A stretch of 43,549 nucleotides of DNA from Fundidesulfovibrio agrisoli (GTDB lineage Bacteria > Desulfobacterota > Desulfovibrionia > Desulfovibrionales > Desulfovibrionaceae). The stretch lies in NCBI RefSeq assembly GCF_022808715.1, contig NZ_JAKZKX010000028.1, forward strand, positions 1-43,549, in the 5' to 3' direction. A program made the position numbers and the translations under genes. Below are positions 8,208 to 17,253 of the stretch, in pieces (the stretch's first letter is position 1; each line of letters starts with the position of its first letter). The notes below the pieces were generated by a model, which was not told where the DNA came from, did no database searches, and saw nothing but the letters and a program-made list of their open reading frames with translations.

Positions 8208-9395
8208 ATGCGGAAATTGCGTATTGCTGTTGCGCTAGGCACCCGCCCGGAAGTCATCAAGCTCGCGCCAGTGGTCAAGGCGCTGCGCGCCAGGCCGGAG
8301 ACGTTCGAAACCTACGTCATTTCGACCGGACAGCATCGCCAGATGCTCGACCAGGCCCTGGCCCCCTTCGAGCTTGCCGTGGAGTCCGACCTGAGGCTCA
8401 TGCGCGACAACCAGACCCTGCCGGAGCTCACCGCCAGCGCCCTTACGGCCATGTACAACCTGCTGGCCGAGCTCAAGCCGGACATGCTCCTGGTGCAGGG
8501 CGACACCACAACGGTGCTCAGCTCCTCCCTGGCCGCCTTTTACCTGAAGATTCCCGTGGGGCACGTGGAGGCCGGGCTGCGCAGCCACGACATCCACAAT
8601 CCCTTCCCCGAAGAGGTCAACCGCAAGCTCACCAGCGTCATGGCGGAGCTGCATTTCGCGCCCACCCCGGGCTCCAGGGCCGAATTGCTGCGCGAAGACT
8701 ACCCCGCCGGGAAGATCGTGGTCACGGGCAACACCGTCGTGGACGCGCTGCTCGACCTGACGGCCAAACCTTTCGACCCGGCGGGCACGCCGCTGGAATC
8801 CATCCCCCTGGAGGGGAAGCGGCTCATCCTGGTCACCTCGCACCGCCGCGAATCCTTCGACGGCGGCCTCGAGCAGATCTGCCTGGCCTTGCAGGACATC
8901 GCCAAGGCCTTCCCGGACGTGGTCATCGTCTACCCGCTGCACCTCAACCCCAACGTGCGTCAGGTCGCGCGGGGTGTGCTCTGCGAGTGTAACGGCGTGT
9001 ACCTGCTCGAGCCTCTGGATTATCAGGTGATCGTGCAGCTCATGCGCCAGGCCTACCTGATCCTCACCGATTCGGGCGGCATCCAGGAGGAAGCCCCCAC
9101 CTTCGACACTCCGGTGCTGGTGCTGCGCAAGGTCACCGAGCGGCCCGAGGCCAGCCGGCGGGGGCAGGCGATCCTTGTCGGCGCCGACAGGGAGAACATC
9201 GTGGCCCACGCCACGCGCCTGCTGTCCGATCCCGCGGCGCGCGCCGCCATGACCGGGCTGGGCAACCCCTACGGCGACGGGGAAGCCTCCGAACGCATCG
9301 TCGAAGCCATATCGCGCTGGGCGGCGGGCGAGCAGCAGCTGCTGCCGCCGGGGCGCGAATTCAATCCCACACCTGTCGGCGGGACCTCGCAATGA
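8208..9395 (+). CDS. wecB: UDP-N-acetylglucosamine 2-epimerase (non-hydrolysing)
   Basis: 395 residues, the usual length for WecB, which interconverts UDP-GlcNAc and UDP-ManNAc in the cytoplasm. Family signatures are in place: GTRPEVIKLAPV from residue 11, QGDTTTVLSS, GHVEAGLRS at 118-126 followed by PFPEEVNRKL, SHRRESFD, and DSGGIQEE at 288-295. The ribosome-binding site is weak. The stop codon overlaps the start of the NfrB-like gene by four bases (ATGA at 9392-9395), so translation is likely coupled. First gene of the compact block, it would supply UDP-ManNAc to the synthase. In E. coli, WecB activity is likewise needed for the NfrA/NfrB-dependent glycan, as I recall from the published phage N4 work. 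A paralogue for other surface glycans is possible elsewhere in the genome. Confidence 0.95.
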   Translation: MRKLRIAVALGTRPEVIKLAPVVKALRARPETFETYVISTGQHRQMLDQALAPFELAVESDLRLMRDNQTLPELTASALTAMYNLLAELKPDMLLVQGDTTTVLSSSLAAFYLKIPVGHVEAGLRSHDIHNPFPEEVNRKLTSVMAELHFAPTPGSRAELLREDYPAGKIVVTGNTVVDALLDLTAKPFDPAGTPLESIPLEGKRLILVTSHRRESFDGGLEQICLALQDIAKAFPDVVIVYPLHLNPNVRQVARGVLCECNGVYLLEPLDYQVIVQLMRQAYLILTDSGGIQEEAPTFDTPVLVLRKVTERPEASRRGQAILVGADRENIVAHATRLLSDPAARAAMTGLGNPYGDGEASERIVEAISRWAAGEQQLLPPGREFNPTPVGGTSQ

Positions 9396-11662
9396 ACGAA
9401 ATAGACCTCTACCTCCCGTACGTCCTGCTGGGGCTGAAGATCCTGCTCATCATCCTGAGCGTGGTCTTCTTCTTCAGCGGCATGGATGAGTTCTTCTTCG
9501 ACCTGGTCTACCTGGTGCGCAGGGTGTACCGGCGGCTGTTCGTGCTGCCGAAGTACGAGCCCCTCACCGAGGCCAAGCTGATGGCCGTCCCCGAGAAACT
9601 CGTGGCCATCATGGTGCCCTGCTGGGACGAATCAGCCGTCATCCGCAGGATGCTCACCAACACCATCCAGACGCTCAACTATTCCAACTACTACATCTTC
9701 GTCGGCACCTATCCCAACGACGCCGCCACCCAGCGCGAGGTGGAGATCGCCCGCGAGAGCTTCGGCAACGTCCAGCGCATCGTCTGCCCCAAGGACGGCC
9801 CCACCAACAAGGCCGACTGCCTCAACTGGGTCTACGAGGGCATCAAGGTCTTCGAGAAGGACAACAACCTCAGGTTCGAAATCTTCGTGATGAACGACTC
9901 GGAGGACATCGTCCACCCGCTGTACCTCAAGCTGTTCAACTACCTCATCCCCTCCAAGGACATGGTGCAGCTGCCCGTGTTCCCCCTGCCGGCGACCTGG
10001 TGGAACCTCACCCGAGGCCACTACATGGACGAATTCGCCGAGAACCACGCCAAGGACATGACCGTGCGCGAGGTGCTCAGCCACAGCGTGCCCTCCGCCG
10101 GCGTTGGCAGCGGCTACAGCCGCCGGGCCCTGGAGGGGCTCGCCGCCCAGACCAACAACCAGCTCTTCAACATCAGCTCCCTCACCGAAGACTACGACTT
10201 CGGCATGCGCCTGGGCAAACTGGGCTTCAAGCAGATCTTCGTGCGTCACGCCATCCTGCGCAAGACCAAGAAGAACAAGCTCTTCGGCGGTTCGCGCGAG
10301 GCCAACGTCAGGGAGTACGTGGTCATCCAGGAGTTTTTCCCCGGCACCCTCAAGACAGCCATCCGCCAGAAATCCCGCTGGGTTGTGGGCATCGCGCTGC
10401 AGGGCTGGGCCAGCATCGGCTGGCAGGGCGGCTTCTGGAACCGCTACATGCTCGCGCGGGACCGCAAGTCGTTGATAACCAACCAGGTGAACATGCTGGG
10501 CAACCTGCTGGTGCCCATCATCACGGCCCTGTGGCTCTACCAGATCCTCCATCCGCAGGGCTACCGCTACCCCTCCCTGGTGGAGGAGGGCACCACGCTG
10601 TGGGTGCTGCTGCTCATCAACCTGTTCTTCTTCTTCTGGCGCATGCTCTGGCGCGGCATCTACACATGGCGCGTTTACGGCGTGATGCACGGGTTGCTCT
10701 CCGTACCCAGGCTGTTCTGGGGCAACCTGATCAACTTCTGCGCCACTTGGCGCGCCCTGCGCCTGTATGCGCGCTACCTGCTCACGGGCAAGATCATCGC
10801 CTGGGACAAGACCGCGCACGTCTACCCCACTGAAGAGGAAATGCGCTCCTACAGGCGCCGCCTGGGCGACCTGCTGCTGGACAAGCGCTTCCTCACCGTC
10901 AAGCAGTTGGACGAGGCCCTGGCCAAGCAGAAGAGCACCGGCCAGCCCCTGGGCGACGTGCTCATCGCCATGGGCATGGTGAAGGAAAACGATCTGGTGC
11001 AGACCCTCGGCACGCAGTTCCGGCTGAGCACATCGGAGATCGACCCATACGCCACTCCGCTGGAAGTGCTCGCGCTCATACCGCAGGACATAGCCCTGGC
11101 CAACGGCATCTTCCCCATCGCCCTCAAGGAGTCGGGGACATTGTTGATCGCCGTGCTGAGCCCGCTGGACAATGCTGAATTGCGCAAGCTTGAAGAAGCC
11201 CTGGGCCGGCCGCTGGAAATGGTGCTGACTTCCAAGAGCAATATGTCCTTCGCGTTGCGGCGCGGGTACGAAAGACTGCAGGAAGCCGGATCGGACGGAA
11301 TCCGTCCGCTGGGCGAGAGGCTGGTCGAGAAGCACCTGTGCACCGCGGATCAACTCGAGCAGGCGCTGCAAACGCAGCGGAGCAGCTATTCCCGCCTGGG
11401 GGACATACTTGTCATGGAAGGAATGTTGCAGTACACGCAGCTCCAACAGGCCACGACGGAATTTTTCCAGAGCGCGGCCAAAGGGGGGCGCTTCGGCGAT
11501 TACCTCGTGGACAAGAACTACATCACAAAGACGCAACTGGATACCGCGCTGAAGATACAGTCCGGCAAGACCCGTTTCCTTGGGGACATCCTGGCGGACA
11601 TGGGCGTGGACATTCTGGCCATCAACGAAACAATCGCCGAAGGCAAAGCGGCCCGGCACTAG
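9392..11662 (+). CDS. nfrB: NfrB-like processive GT2 glycosyltransferase with six MshEN-type motifs
   Basis: 756 residues, close to E. coli NfrB. A hydrophobic N-terminal helix (~8-30) is followed by a GT2 domain: VPCWDES, acidic NDSED at 168-172, TED at 265-267 and QKSRW at 326-330 (the Q-x-x-R-W motif of processive synthases). Further membrane segments lie at ~365-450 (LVPIITALWLYQI; LWVLLLINLFFFFW). From ~488 the protein is a soluble MshEN-type region, the fold that binds cyclic di-GMP in MshE and NfrB. Motifs of the R-x-x-G-x-x-L...L..Q type start at residues 490, ~519, 638, 668, 700 and 728, so there appear to be three tandem pairs. It probably polymerises a ManNAc/GlcNAc-type sugar and feeds the growing chain across the inner membrane when cyclic di-GMP is bound. 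It overlaps wecB by 4 bases and is followed after 17 bases by the TPR gene. Confidence 0.9.
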   Translation: MNEIDLYLPYVLLGLKILLIILSVVFFFSGMDEFFFDLVYLVRRVYRRLFVLPKYEPLTEAKLMAVPEKLVAIMVPCWDESAVIRRMLTNTIQTLNYSNYYIFVGTYPNDAATQREVEIARESFGNVQRIVCPKDGPTNKADCLNWVYEGIKVFEKDNNLRFEIFVMNDSEDIVHPLYLKLFNYLIPSKDMVQLPVFPLPATWWNLTRGHYMDEFAENHAKDMTVREVLSHSVPSAGVGSGYSRRALEGLAAQTNNQLFNISSLTEDYDFGMRLGKLGFKQIFVRHAILRKTKKNKLFGGSREANVREYVVIQEFFPGTLKTAIRQKSRWVVGIALQGWASIGWQGGFWNRYMLARDRKSLITNQVNMLGNLLVPIITALWLYQILHPQGYRYPSLVEEGTTLWVLLLINLFFFFWRMLWRGIYTWRVYGVMHGLLSVPRLFWGNLINFCATWRALRLYARYLLTGKIIAWDKTAHVYPTEEEMRSYRRRLGDLLLDKRFLTVKQLDEALAKQKSTGQPLGDVLIAMGMVKENDLVQTLGTQFRLSTSEIDPYATPLEVLALIPQDIALANGIFPIALKESGTLLIAVLSPLDNAELRKLEEALGRPLEMVLTSKSNMSFALRRGYERLQEAGSDGIRPLGERLVEKHLCTADQLEQALQTQRSSYSRLGDILVMEGMLQYTQLQQATTEFFQSAAKGGRFGDYLVDKNYITKTQLDTALKIQSGKTRFLGDILADMGVDILAINETIAEGKAARH

Positions 11663-11679
11663 ATAAAGAAGGCTAACGG

Positions 11680-14600
11680 ATGCTTCTCTCCGACACCGCC
11701 ATCCTCCGCGCCTTCAAGGCTGTCGCCGCCGCGTTGCCGGGCGCGCTTCTGCTGGCGCATCTGACCGCCGCCTGCGCCTGGTGCTCCGGGAAGATACCCA
11801 CCGCCACCGACGTGGACTCGCTCCAGGGCAACTGGTTCGAGCGCGAGCTTCTGCGCCTGAAGTCCTTCCCGCACCTGGACAGGGCCTACCGCCTGCTGTC
11901 CGATGGGCAGCGGGCCGAGGCCGTCAAGGAACTGCAGATCTACCTCCAGATGGTGCCGGGCGACATCCACGCCCAGGAGATGCTTGTCATCGTGCTCTCC
12001 GACGAAGGCCGTCTGGACGACGCCGTGCGCCAGGCCGGGACCGTGCTGGAAACCAACGAGGCGGATATCCGCCTGCGCCTGGTGCGCGGCAACCTGCTGG
12101 CACGCATGGGCCGCGACGACGCGGCCGCGGCGGACTACACCAAGCTCATCGAAAACCCCAATTCCGACACGGACACCATGCGCCAGGCCCTGCTCGGCCT
12201 GGCCTCCATATGCCAGCGCCAAGGCCGGTATTCCCAGGTGCTCCAACTGCTGGACAAATACCCCGGGCAGCCCGAGGGTGTGGCGGTTCCGGCCTTGCGC
12301 GCCCAGGCCCTGCTCAAGCTCAAGCGGGTTCCCGAGGCGGTCAGGCTTTTGGAGAGCACCTACGCCGAGGCCAAGTCCCCCAAGGAGCGCCTGGACCTGC
12401 AACTGGCCTGGGCACAGGGCCTGATGGACCTGGGTGACCTGAACGGGGCGGACAAGCTCCTGGAGGCCGCCCTCAAGGAAGCCCCCGAGAACTCGTACGT
12501 CCTGCGCTCCCTGGCCGAGAACGCCGTCAGGCGCAATGAGCCGGAACGCGCCCTGGAGTACGCCCGCCGGGCCGAAGCCGCCGAGGCCACGCCCGAGGCC
12601 AAGGAGCTCTTCGCCAACGCCCTGCTGATGGCCGGCAAGCCGCAGGAGGCGGCGGAGGTCTTCCGCAATCTGGCCGGCGGCGCCAAGGACCGCGCCACCC
12701 GCGCCCGCCTGGAAGTCCGCCTGGGCAACGCCCTGGCCCTGGCCGGAAAGGATGCCGAGGCCGCCGAAGCCTTCAAGTCCGCCGCGCAGGACGGCGAAGG
12801 CGAGACCGCTTTTGAAATGCTGGCCACCAGCCTGGAGCGCCTGGGCCGTTTCGACGAGGCCCTCCAGGCCCTTCAAAAGGTCGTGGATGCTTCGCCCACC
12901 GCAACGCACATCCTGCGTCTGGCCGGGCTCAAGAGCAAGACGGGCCAACCGCAACAGGCCGCCGATCTGGTGCGCCAGGCCCTGGACAAGGGGCTTGCGG
13001 GCGGCGACCGCACCGCCGCGGAGGACGAACTGGGCGTCCTGTATTTCCAGGCCGGGAAGGACAAAGAGGCCCTCGATGCCTGGAAGGCCGCCCTGGCCAA
13101 ACGTCCGGGCGACCCGGCCCTGCTTTCCCGACTGGCGGCCGTGAGCCAGCGCATGGGCGACATCCAGGGCGCGGTCGGCTACGCCGAGGCCGCCTACAAG
13201 GCCAAGCCGGACCCCAGCAACACCTCCTCCCTGGCGGTGCTCCTGGCCCTTTCCGGGCAGAGCGCACGAGCCGCCGACCTGCTGCGCCAGACCTTGCCCC
13301 AGGTGCGCAAGAACACCCGGGAGGAGGCCGACCTGCTGGAGCGCATGGCGAACCTGGAAGCCATGGCCGGGCGCCATGAGCAATCCGCCGAACTTTTCAC
13401 CCAGTCCTTCGACGCCGTGCCCGGTTCAAACCCGGCGCTTCTCTCCAAGGCGGCGGGGCAGCATCTGGCCGCCGGGCAGACCACCCAGGCCGGGGCCGTC
13501 CTCTCCCGCCTGTTGCGCATGCCCGGGCTGACTCCGGCCCTGCGGGCAGAGGCGCTCTCGCAGGCCGCCGCGGTGGCCCTGCGCCAGGGCGACATGAACC
13601 TCGTGGTCCGCTACTCCCGCGAGGCGCTGGAGACCAATGCCCTGACCAAGGCCCAGCGCGGCGACACTCTGACGGGAATGGCCGCCGCGGAGCAGAAGCT
13701 CGGCCACTCCGACAAGGCCGTGGAACTGCTGGACCAGGCCCTGAAAGAAGGCGTGGACCCCTGGCGCGCCCATTATTCCCTTGGCCTGGCCCTCTACGAG
13801 ACCAAACGCTTCGATCAGGCCCTGGCCAACCTGAAGACGGCGCTGAAGATCAAAACCTCCCCTGGGCTGCAATTGGCCATCGCCCGCTGCTACGAGGCCC
13901 TGAACAAGCCGGGCCTGGCCATCCAGGCCATGCTCGAGGTCGACCCCGCCAAGGCCGGGCTCTCCCAGGCCGACCGCAAGGATTTCTATTACGCCCTGGG
14001 CAACCTCTACGCCCTGATTCAGGAGAACCAGAACGCCGCCGACGCCTACCGCCGGAGCCTGGCCGTTCAGTACGATCCCGGCGCGGCCATCAGGCTGGCC
14101 CGCATGGAGAGGCTGCTGGGCCACCCGGAGGAGGCGCTGAAGCTGCTTGAGACCGTCCAGGCCAAGGACATGCCCGGGCTGGACCTGAACGCGCGCCGCA
14201 CCGAGCTTCCGCCGCCACCTCCCAAGCGGTCCGCCGGCAAGAGCGAAGCCAAGCTCGCTTCGCAGCCGCCTCTGCGCGATCCGGCGGCCAAGCCTGTTCA
14301 GGCCGAACCCGCTCCCGCATCCGGGAAGGCGCCCGCTGCCGGCAAGGCGGGGGCGGCTCCCTCGCCTGCCTCGCCCGACAGGCAGCCCATCCCGCTGTCC
14401 CAGGCTCCCACCCAGACCTCCGGCGCCAGCGGGGGCGTCAAGCCTGTGGACAAGGCCGAAAGCTCAAAGGTGCTCCGGGGCGTTGAAATCAAGGAAAGCG
14501 GCAGCGGCACGGTGCTCCTGCTCAAAGGCGTGGACGCGCAGGTCAAGGCGTCCAGCAAGATTTACGAAAGCCCCGCCCGCCTGGTGGTCGATCTGCCGGG

Positions 14601-14775
14601 CAGTTGGAGCAACCAGGGGCTTGAAGACATTCCCGGCAACGGCGGAAACGTGCGCCGCGTCCACATAGGGCAGCAGCCGAACAAGCTCCGCCTGGTCGTC
14701 ACACTTGCCGAAAAGCCAGTCCCGCCCGTTGTCGAGGGCACGCCGGACGGGCTTGTTGTGAGGCTCGGAAAATGA
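11680..14775 (+). CDS. Large periplasmic TPR protein with C-terminal AMIN domain
   Basis: 1031 residues. An N-terminal hydrophobic segment (AVAAALPGALLLAHLTAACA) reads as a signal peptide. Residues ~55-840 are almost entirely tetratricopeptide repeats (helical pairs with the W/L-G-Y-A-P spacing, e.g. ALLGLASICQRQGRYSQVLQLL). A Pro/Ala/Lys-rich linker (~845-925) leads to an AMIN domain at ~932-1031 (LRGVEIKESGSGTVLLLKG ... LRLVVTLAEK); AMIN domains bind peptidoglycan or secretion components. In E. coli NfrA, a TPR region and the outer-membrane barrel are one chain; here the long TPR part is a separate gene directly before the NfrA-C-like gene (4-base overlap), and the AMIN domain may fix it to the cell wall between the synthase and the outer membrane. 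This resembles the periplasmic TPR scaffolds of other synthase-dependent exopolysaccharide systems. Confidence 0.85.
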   Translation: MLLSDTAILRAFKAVAAALPGALLLAHLTAACAWCSGKIPTATDVDSLQGNWFERELLRLKSFPHLDRAYRLLSDGQRAEAVKELQIYLQMVPGDIHAQEMLVIVLSDEGRLDDAVRQAGTVLETNEADIRLRLVRGNLLARMGRDDAAAADYTKLIENPNSDTDTMRQALLGLASICQRQGRYSQVLQLLDKYPGQPEGVAVPALRAQALLKLKRVPEAVRLLESTYAEAKSPKERLDLQLAWAQGLMDLGDLNGADKLLEAALKEAPENSYVLRSLAENAVRRNEPERALEYARRAEAAEATPEAKELFANALLMAGKPQEAAEVFRNLAGGAKDRATRARLEVRLGNALALAGKDAEAAEAFKSAAQDGEGETAFEMLATSLERLGRFDEALQALQKVVDASPTATHILRLAGLKSKTGQPQQAADLVRQALDKGLAGGDRTAAEDELGVLYFQAGKDKEALDAWKAALAKRPGDPALLSRLAAVSQRMGDIQGAVGYAEAAYKAKPDPSNTSSLAVLLALSGQSARAADLLRQTLPQVRKNTREEADLLERMANLEAMAGRHEQSAELFTQSFDAVPGSNPALLSKAAGQHLAAGQTTQAGAVLSRLLRMPGLTPALRAEALSQAAAVALRQGDMNLVVRYSREALETNALTKAQRGDTLTGMAAAEQKLGHSDKAVELLDQALKEGVDPWRAHYSLGLALYETKRFDQALANLKTALKIKTSPGLQLAIARCYEALNKPGLAIQAMLEVDPAKAGLSQADRKDFYYALGNLYALIQENQNAADAYRRSLAVQYDPGAAIRLARMERLLGHPEEALKLLETVQAKDMPGLDLNARRTELPPPPPKRSAGKSEAKLASQPPLRDPAAKPVQAEPAPASGKAPAAGKAGAAPSPASPDRQPIPLSQAPTQTSGASGGVKPVDKAESSKVLRGVEIKESGSGTVLLLKGVDAQVKASSKIYESPARLVVDLPGSWSNQGLEDIPGNGGNVRRVHIGQQPNKLRLVVTLAEKPVPPVVEGTPDGLVVRLGK

Positions 14776-16136
14776 TCCATCAGATGTTCCCCCGTCTCGC
14801 CCCCGAGGCTTTCAGGGCGTGCAGGGCCATCCTGCTGGCCGCGCTGGCCCTGTGCTGGCTGGCCCCGTCTGCCGCCCTGGCGCAGCAGCCCGCCAAGGCC
14901 CTGGACAAGGACGACCAGCTCATGCTGCTGGACGAGCTCTCCAAGACGCTCATGGACCTCAAGCAGCCCGAACGCGCCGAGACAGCGCTGCAGGCCGCCA
15001 TCGAGATCCAGCCCACTGCGGAGAGCTATTCCCAGTTGGCCAAGGTCTATCAGGGGCTTGGGCGCAACGACCTGGCCGTGGAGCAGTACCAGAAGGCCCT
15101 GGCCATCCGCGAAGACCCCCAGGACCTGGCCGACATGGGCTACTGCATGTTGAGCCTGGGCAACCGCAAGGACGCCGTGGCCGCCTGGGACAAGGCCCTG
15201 GCCCTGGAGCCCGAACGCCTGAGGCTCTGGGAGGACGCCGGGTACGCCTACATGGCCCTGTGCAAGAACGACACGGCCATGGAGCGGTTCAAGTCCGCCA
15301 TCGACAACCAACCCCTGTACCCGGGCGCCACCGAGGAAGAGGCCAAGGCCACCCGCGAGACCATCCACCGCCTGCGCAAGGAGGTCTCCAAGCTGGACAC
15401 CAGCTTCACCGCCACCGGCTACCTGGGCTACTATTCCAGCCAGGGCGGGCAGGCGGCGGTGCCCGGCGGGCAGGGCGGCGTGTACCAGCCCGGCAACAGC
15501 GGCGTGGAAGCGGCCTGGCGTCCGCCGGTCATCGGCTTCCGCGACGACCGCATCTTCGAGCTGGTGGGGCGCATCAACTGGGTGCTGAACCGCGACAGCC
15601 TGCAGTTCGACCCCGATTCGGCGCAGGGCGCCGTGGGTGTGCGCTACAAACCCTTCAAGTCACAGAACATCTTCTTCGGCGGCGAGCGCCTCATCAAGAT
15701 CGGCAAGCTGGCCGAAGACAACTGGCTGCTGCGCGCCATGGGCTCTTGGACCGACGGCTACGACCTGGACCCCGAGCGCAACAACTGGAACTACTCCTAC
15801 CTGTACCTGGAGGCGGACCGCTACCTGGACAAGCCCAGCCGGTTCTTCTTCAACGGCGAGGCGCGCCAGGGCTGGACCTTCAAGCTCGGCAGCAGGGCCA
15901 TGCTCACCCCCCACGCCGTGGCCGACGCCAGGGTGTGGACGCCGGACGACAACAACCTGTCGATCTGGGAGCTGGGCCTGGGCCTCTCCTTCAAGTATCT
16001 GTTCAACGAGACCAAATACACCACGCCCCGCTCCTACGTGGAGTTCCTGGCCCAGTACAAGGCCGGGCGGCTCTACAACAGAAAGACCGACCAGGATGTG
16101 AACGGCGTCTACCTGACAACAATCGTGCACTATTGA
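14772..16136 (+). CDS. TPR plus NfrA-C-like outer-membrane export protein
   Basis: 454 residues with a clear signal peptide (AILLAALALCWLAPSAALA, cleavage before QQPAK near residue 38). Residues ~45-200 hold a few TPR motifs. From ~220 on the chain alternates hydrophobic and polar residues, with a stretch resembling the C-terminal domain of phage N4 adsorption protein A (GAVGVRYKPFKSQNIFFGGE near 286-305, then NWLLRAMGSW). The C-terminus TTIVHY ends in an aromatic residue, as outer-membrane barrels do. The ATG overlaps the TPR gene stop by 4 bases. I infer it forms the outer-membrane exit for the glycan. Together with the preceding TPR protein it would equal one NfrA; which half binds the synthase is unknown. 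The assignment rests on motif memory, so a profile search is the deciding test. Confidence 0.8.
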   Translation: MIHQMFPRLAPEAFRACRAILLAALALCWLAPSAALAQQPAKALDKDDQLMLLDELSKTLMDLKQPERAETALQAAIEIQPTAESYSQLAKVYQGLGRNDLAVEQYQKALAIREDPQDLADMGYCMLSLGNRKDAVAAWDKALALEPERLRLWEDAGYAYMALCKNDTAMERFKSAIDNQPLYPGATEEEAKATRETIHRLRKEVSKLDTSFTATGYLGYYSSQGGQAAVPGGQGGVYQPGNSGVEAAWRPPVIGFRDDRIFELVGRINWVLNRDSLQFDPDSAQGAVGVRYKPFKSQNIFFGGERLIKIGKLAEDNWLLRAMGSWTDGYDLDPERNNWNYSYLYLEADRYLDKPSRFFFNGEARQGWTFKLGSRAMLTPHAVADARVWTPDDNNLSIWELGLGLSFKYLFNETKYTTPRSYVEFLAQYKAGRLYNRKTDQDVNGVYLTTIVHY

Positions 16137-16153
16137 TCCGGGGAATGTTTTCT

Positions 16154-17188
16154 ATGGCCGTGCGCTGGGTGTTGCCCCTCCTTGTTTTGCTGTCGACCGC
16201 AGTGCCGGTCCTGGCTCAGAAGCCGCTCCAGTCTCCGGCGGACGCGGCCGCGCCCCGCTTCGGGGCCACCTTCTTCCAGCCCCTGTGCGACCAGGACAAG
16301 TGGCCGGTCGAGCGCTGGGGCGCCATGCTGGACGACCTTGCCGCCGTGGGAGTCAAAGAGCTGGTGATCCAGTGGAGCTCCTTCGACGGCATTCCGCTGT
16401 ACGGCGAACCAACCAAGAAGTCCCCTCGCGCGGTGCCCCTGTTGGACAAAATCCTGCCCCTGGCGCAGGAGCGGGGCATGACCGTCAAGCTGGGCCTGGC
16501 TCACGACTCCGCCTGGTGGAAGAAGGTCGACAGGCCAGCCCAGGTGGTGGAGGTCTACCTCAAGCGCCTGGAGCAGGACTGCCTGCGCGTGGCCAGGGAG
16601 CTCAACGCGCGGTTCAAGTCCTACAGCTGCGTCACGGGCTGGTACCTGCCCCAGGAACTCGACGACATGAACTGGAACGGGCCGCGCCGGGCCATGGTCA
16701 TCGAGCATCTGCGCAGCCTGCGCGCCGGTCTCAAGGAGATCGACCCGGGGCGCGAGGCCGGCGTATCCGGTTTCCTCAACGGCTTCATCCCGCCCGACGC
16801 CTTCCGCGAGTTCCTGCGCGACATGATGGCTGGCACGGGCATCGAGCAGTTCTACCTGCAGGACGGCGTGGGCGTGCGCAAGCTCAGCCTGGAGGACCTG
16901 CCCGCCTACATGGCCTCCGCCGCTTCGGCCGCCAAGGAGGCGGGGGGCGTGCTGCGGCCCGTGGTGGAGATTTTCACCCAGACCCACGGCGAGCCTGTGG
17001 ACAATCAGCCCTTCAAGGCCGAACCCGCGAACATCGCCCGCGTGGAGAAGCAGCTGGCCCTGGCCGGGCGCTACGCCAGCGCGGGCATCGTGGCCTTCTC
17101 CCTGCCCGAATACGGCCTGCCCTCGGACGACCCGCTCTCGACGGCCTTCTACGCGGGATACCGCGAGTACCTGCGCAAGCAGCGTTAA
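16154..17188 (+). CDS. Secreted DUF4434 family TIM-barrel-type protein
   Basis: 344 residues from the ATG at 16154, which gives GGGGA about 9 bases upstream and a compact signal peptide (WVLPLLVLLSTAVPVLAQ). An in-frame ATG at 16145 would add three residues but sits too close to that box. The mature part looks like DUF4434, a glycoside-hydrolase-like barrel: FGATFFQPLCD at the start, VKELVIQWSSFDG, MTVKLGLAHDSAWW, GWYLPQELDD and GIEQFYLQDGVG are the strand ends that line the pocket, rich in Trp, Asp and Glu. E. coli carries a DUF4434-type gene, ybcH, in the nfr operon, as far as I recall. The likely role is trimming or binding the exported glycan in the periplasm, but activity has not been shown from sequence. 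It starts 17 bases after the NfrA-C-like gene and is the last gene of the block. Confidence 0.82.
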   Translation: MAVRWVLPLLVLLSTAVPVLAQKPLQSPADAAAPRFGATFFQPLCDQDKWPVERWGAMLDDLAAVGVKELVIQWSSFDGIPLYGEPTKKSPRAVPLLDKILPLAQERGMTVKLGLAHDSAWWKKVDRPAQVVEVYLKRLEQDCLRVARELNARFKSYSCVTGWYLPQELDDMNWNGPRRAMVIEHLRSLRAGLKEIDPGREAGVSGFLNGFIPPDAFREFLRDMMAGTGIEQFYLQDGVGVRKLSLEDLPAYMASAASAAKEAGGVLRPVVEIFTQTHGEPVDNQPFKAEPANIARVEKQLALAGRYASAGIVAFSLPEYGLPSDDPLSTAFYAGYREYLRKQR

Positions 17189-17228
17189 ACGCCAGCGGCC
17201 GCCTCAAAACCGGAATCAGAAAACAACC

Positions 17229-17253
17229 GGGCGCGGAGTTCACCTCCGCGCCC
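17229..17253. terminator. Terminator between the polysaccharide block and mgtA (probably bidirectional)
   Basis: 10-bp perfect stem (GGGCGCGGAG / CTCCGCGCCC) with a 5-base loop, between convergent genes. On the plus strand it is followed by GTATTGCTTTCC. On the minus strand it is followed by GGTTGTTTTC, so it may serve both directions. Confidence 0.7.

Noticed and set aside
9632-11659. Long antisense frame across the synthase gene
   Set aside because: Antisense shadow; the plus-strand product has all GT2 motifs, a 4-base overlap with wecB and a continuous MshEN region.
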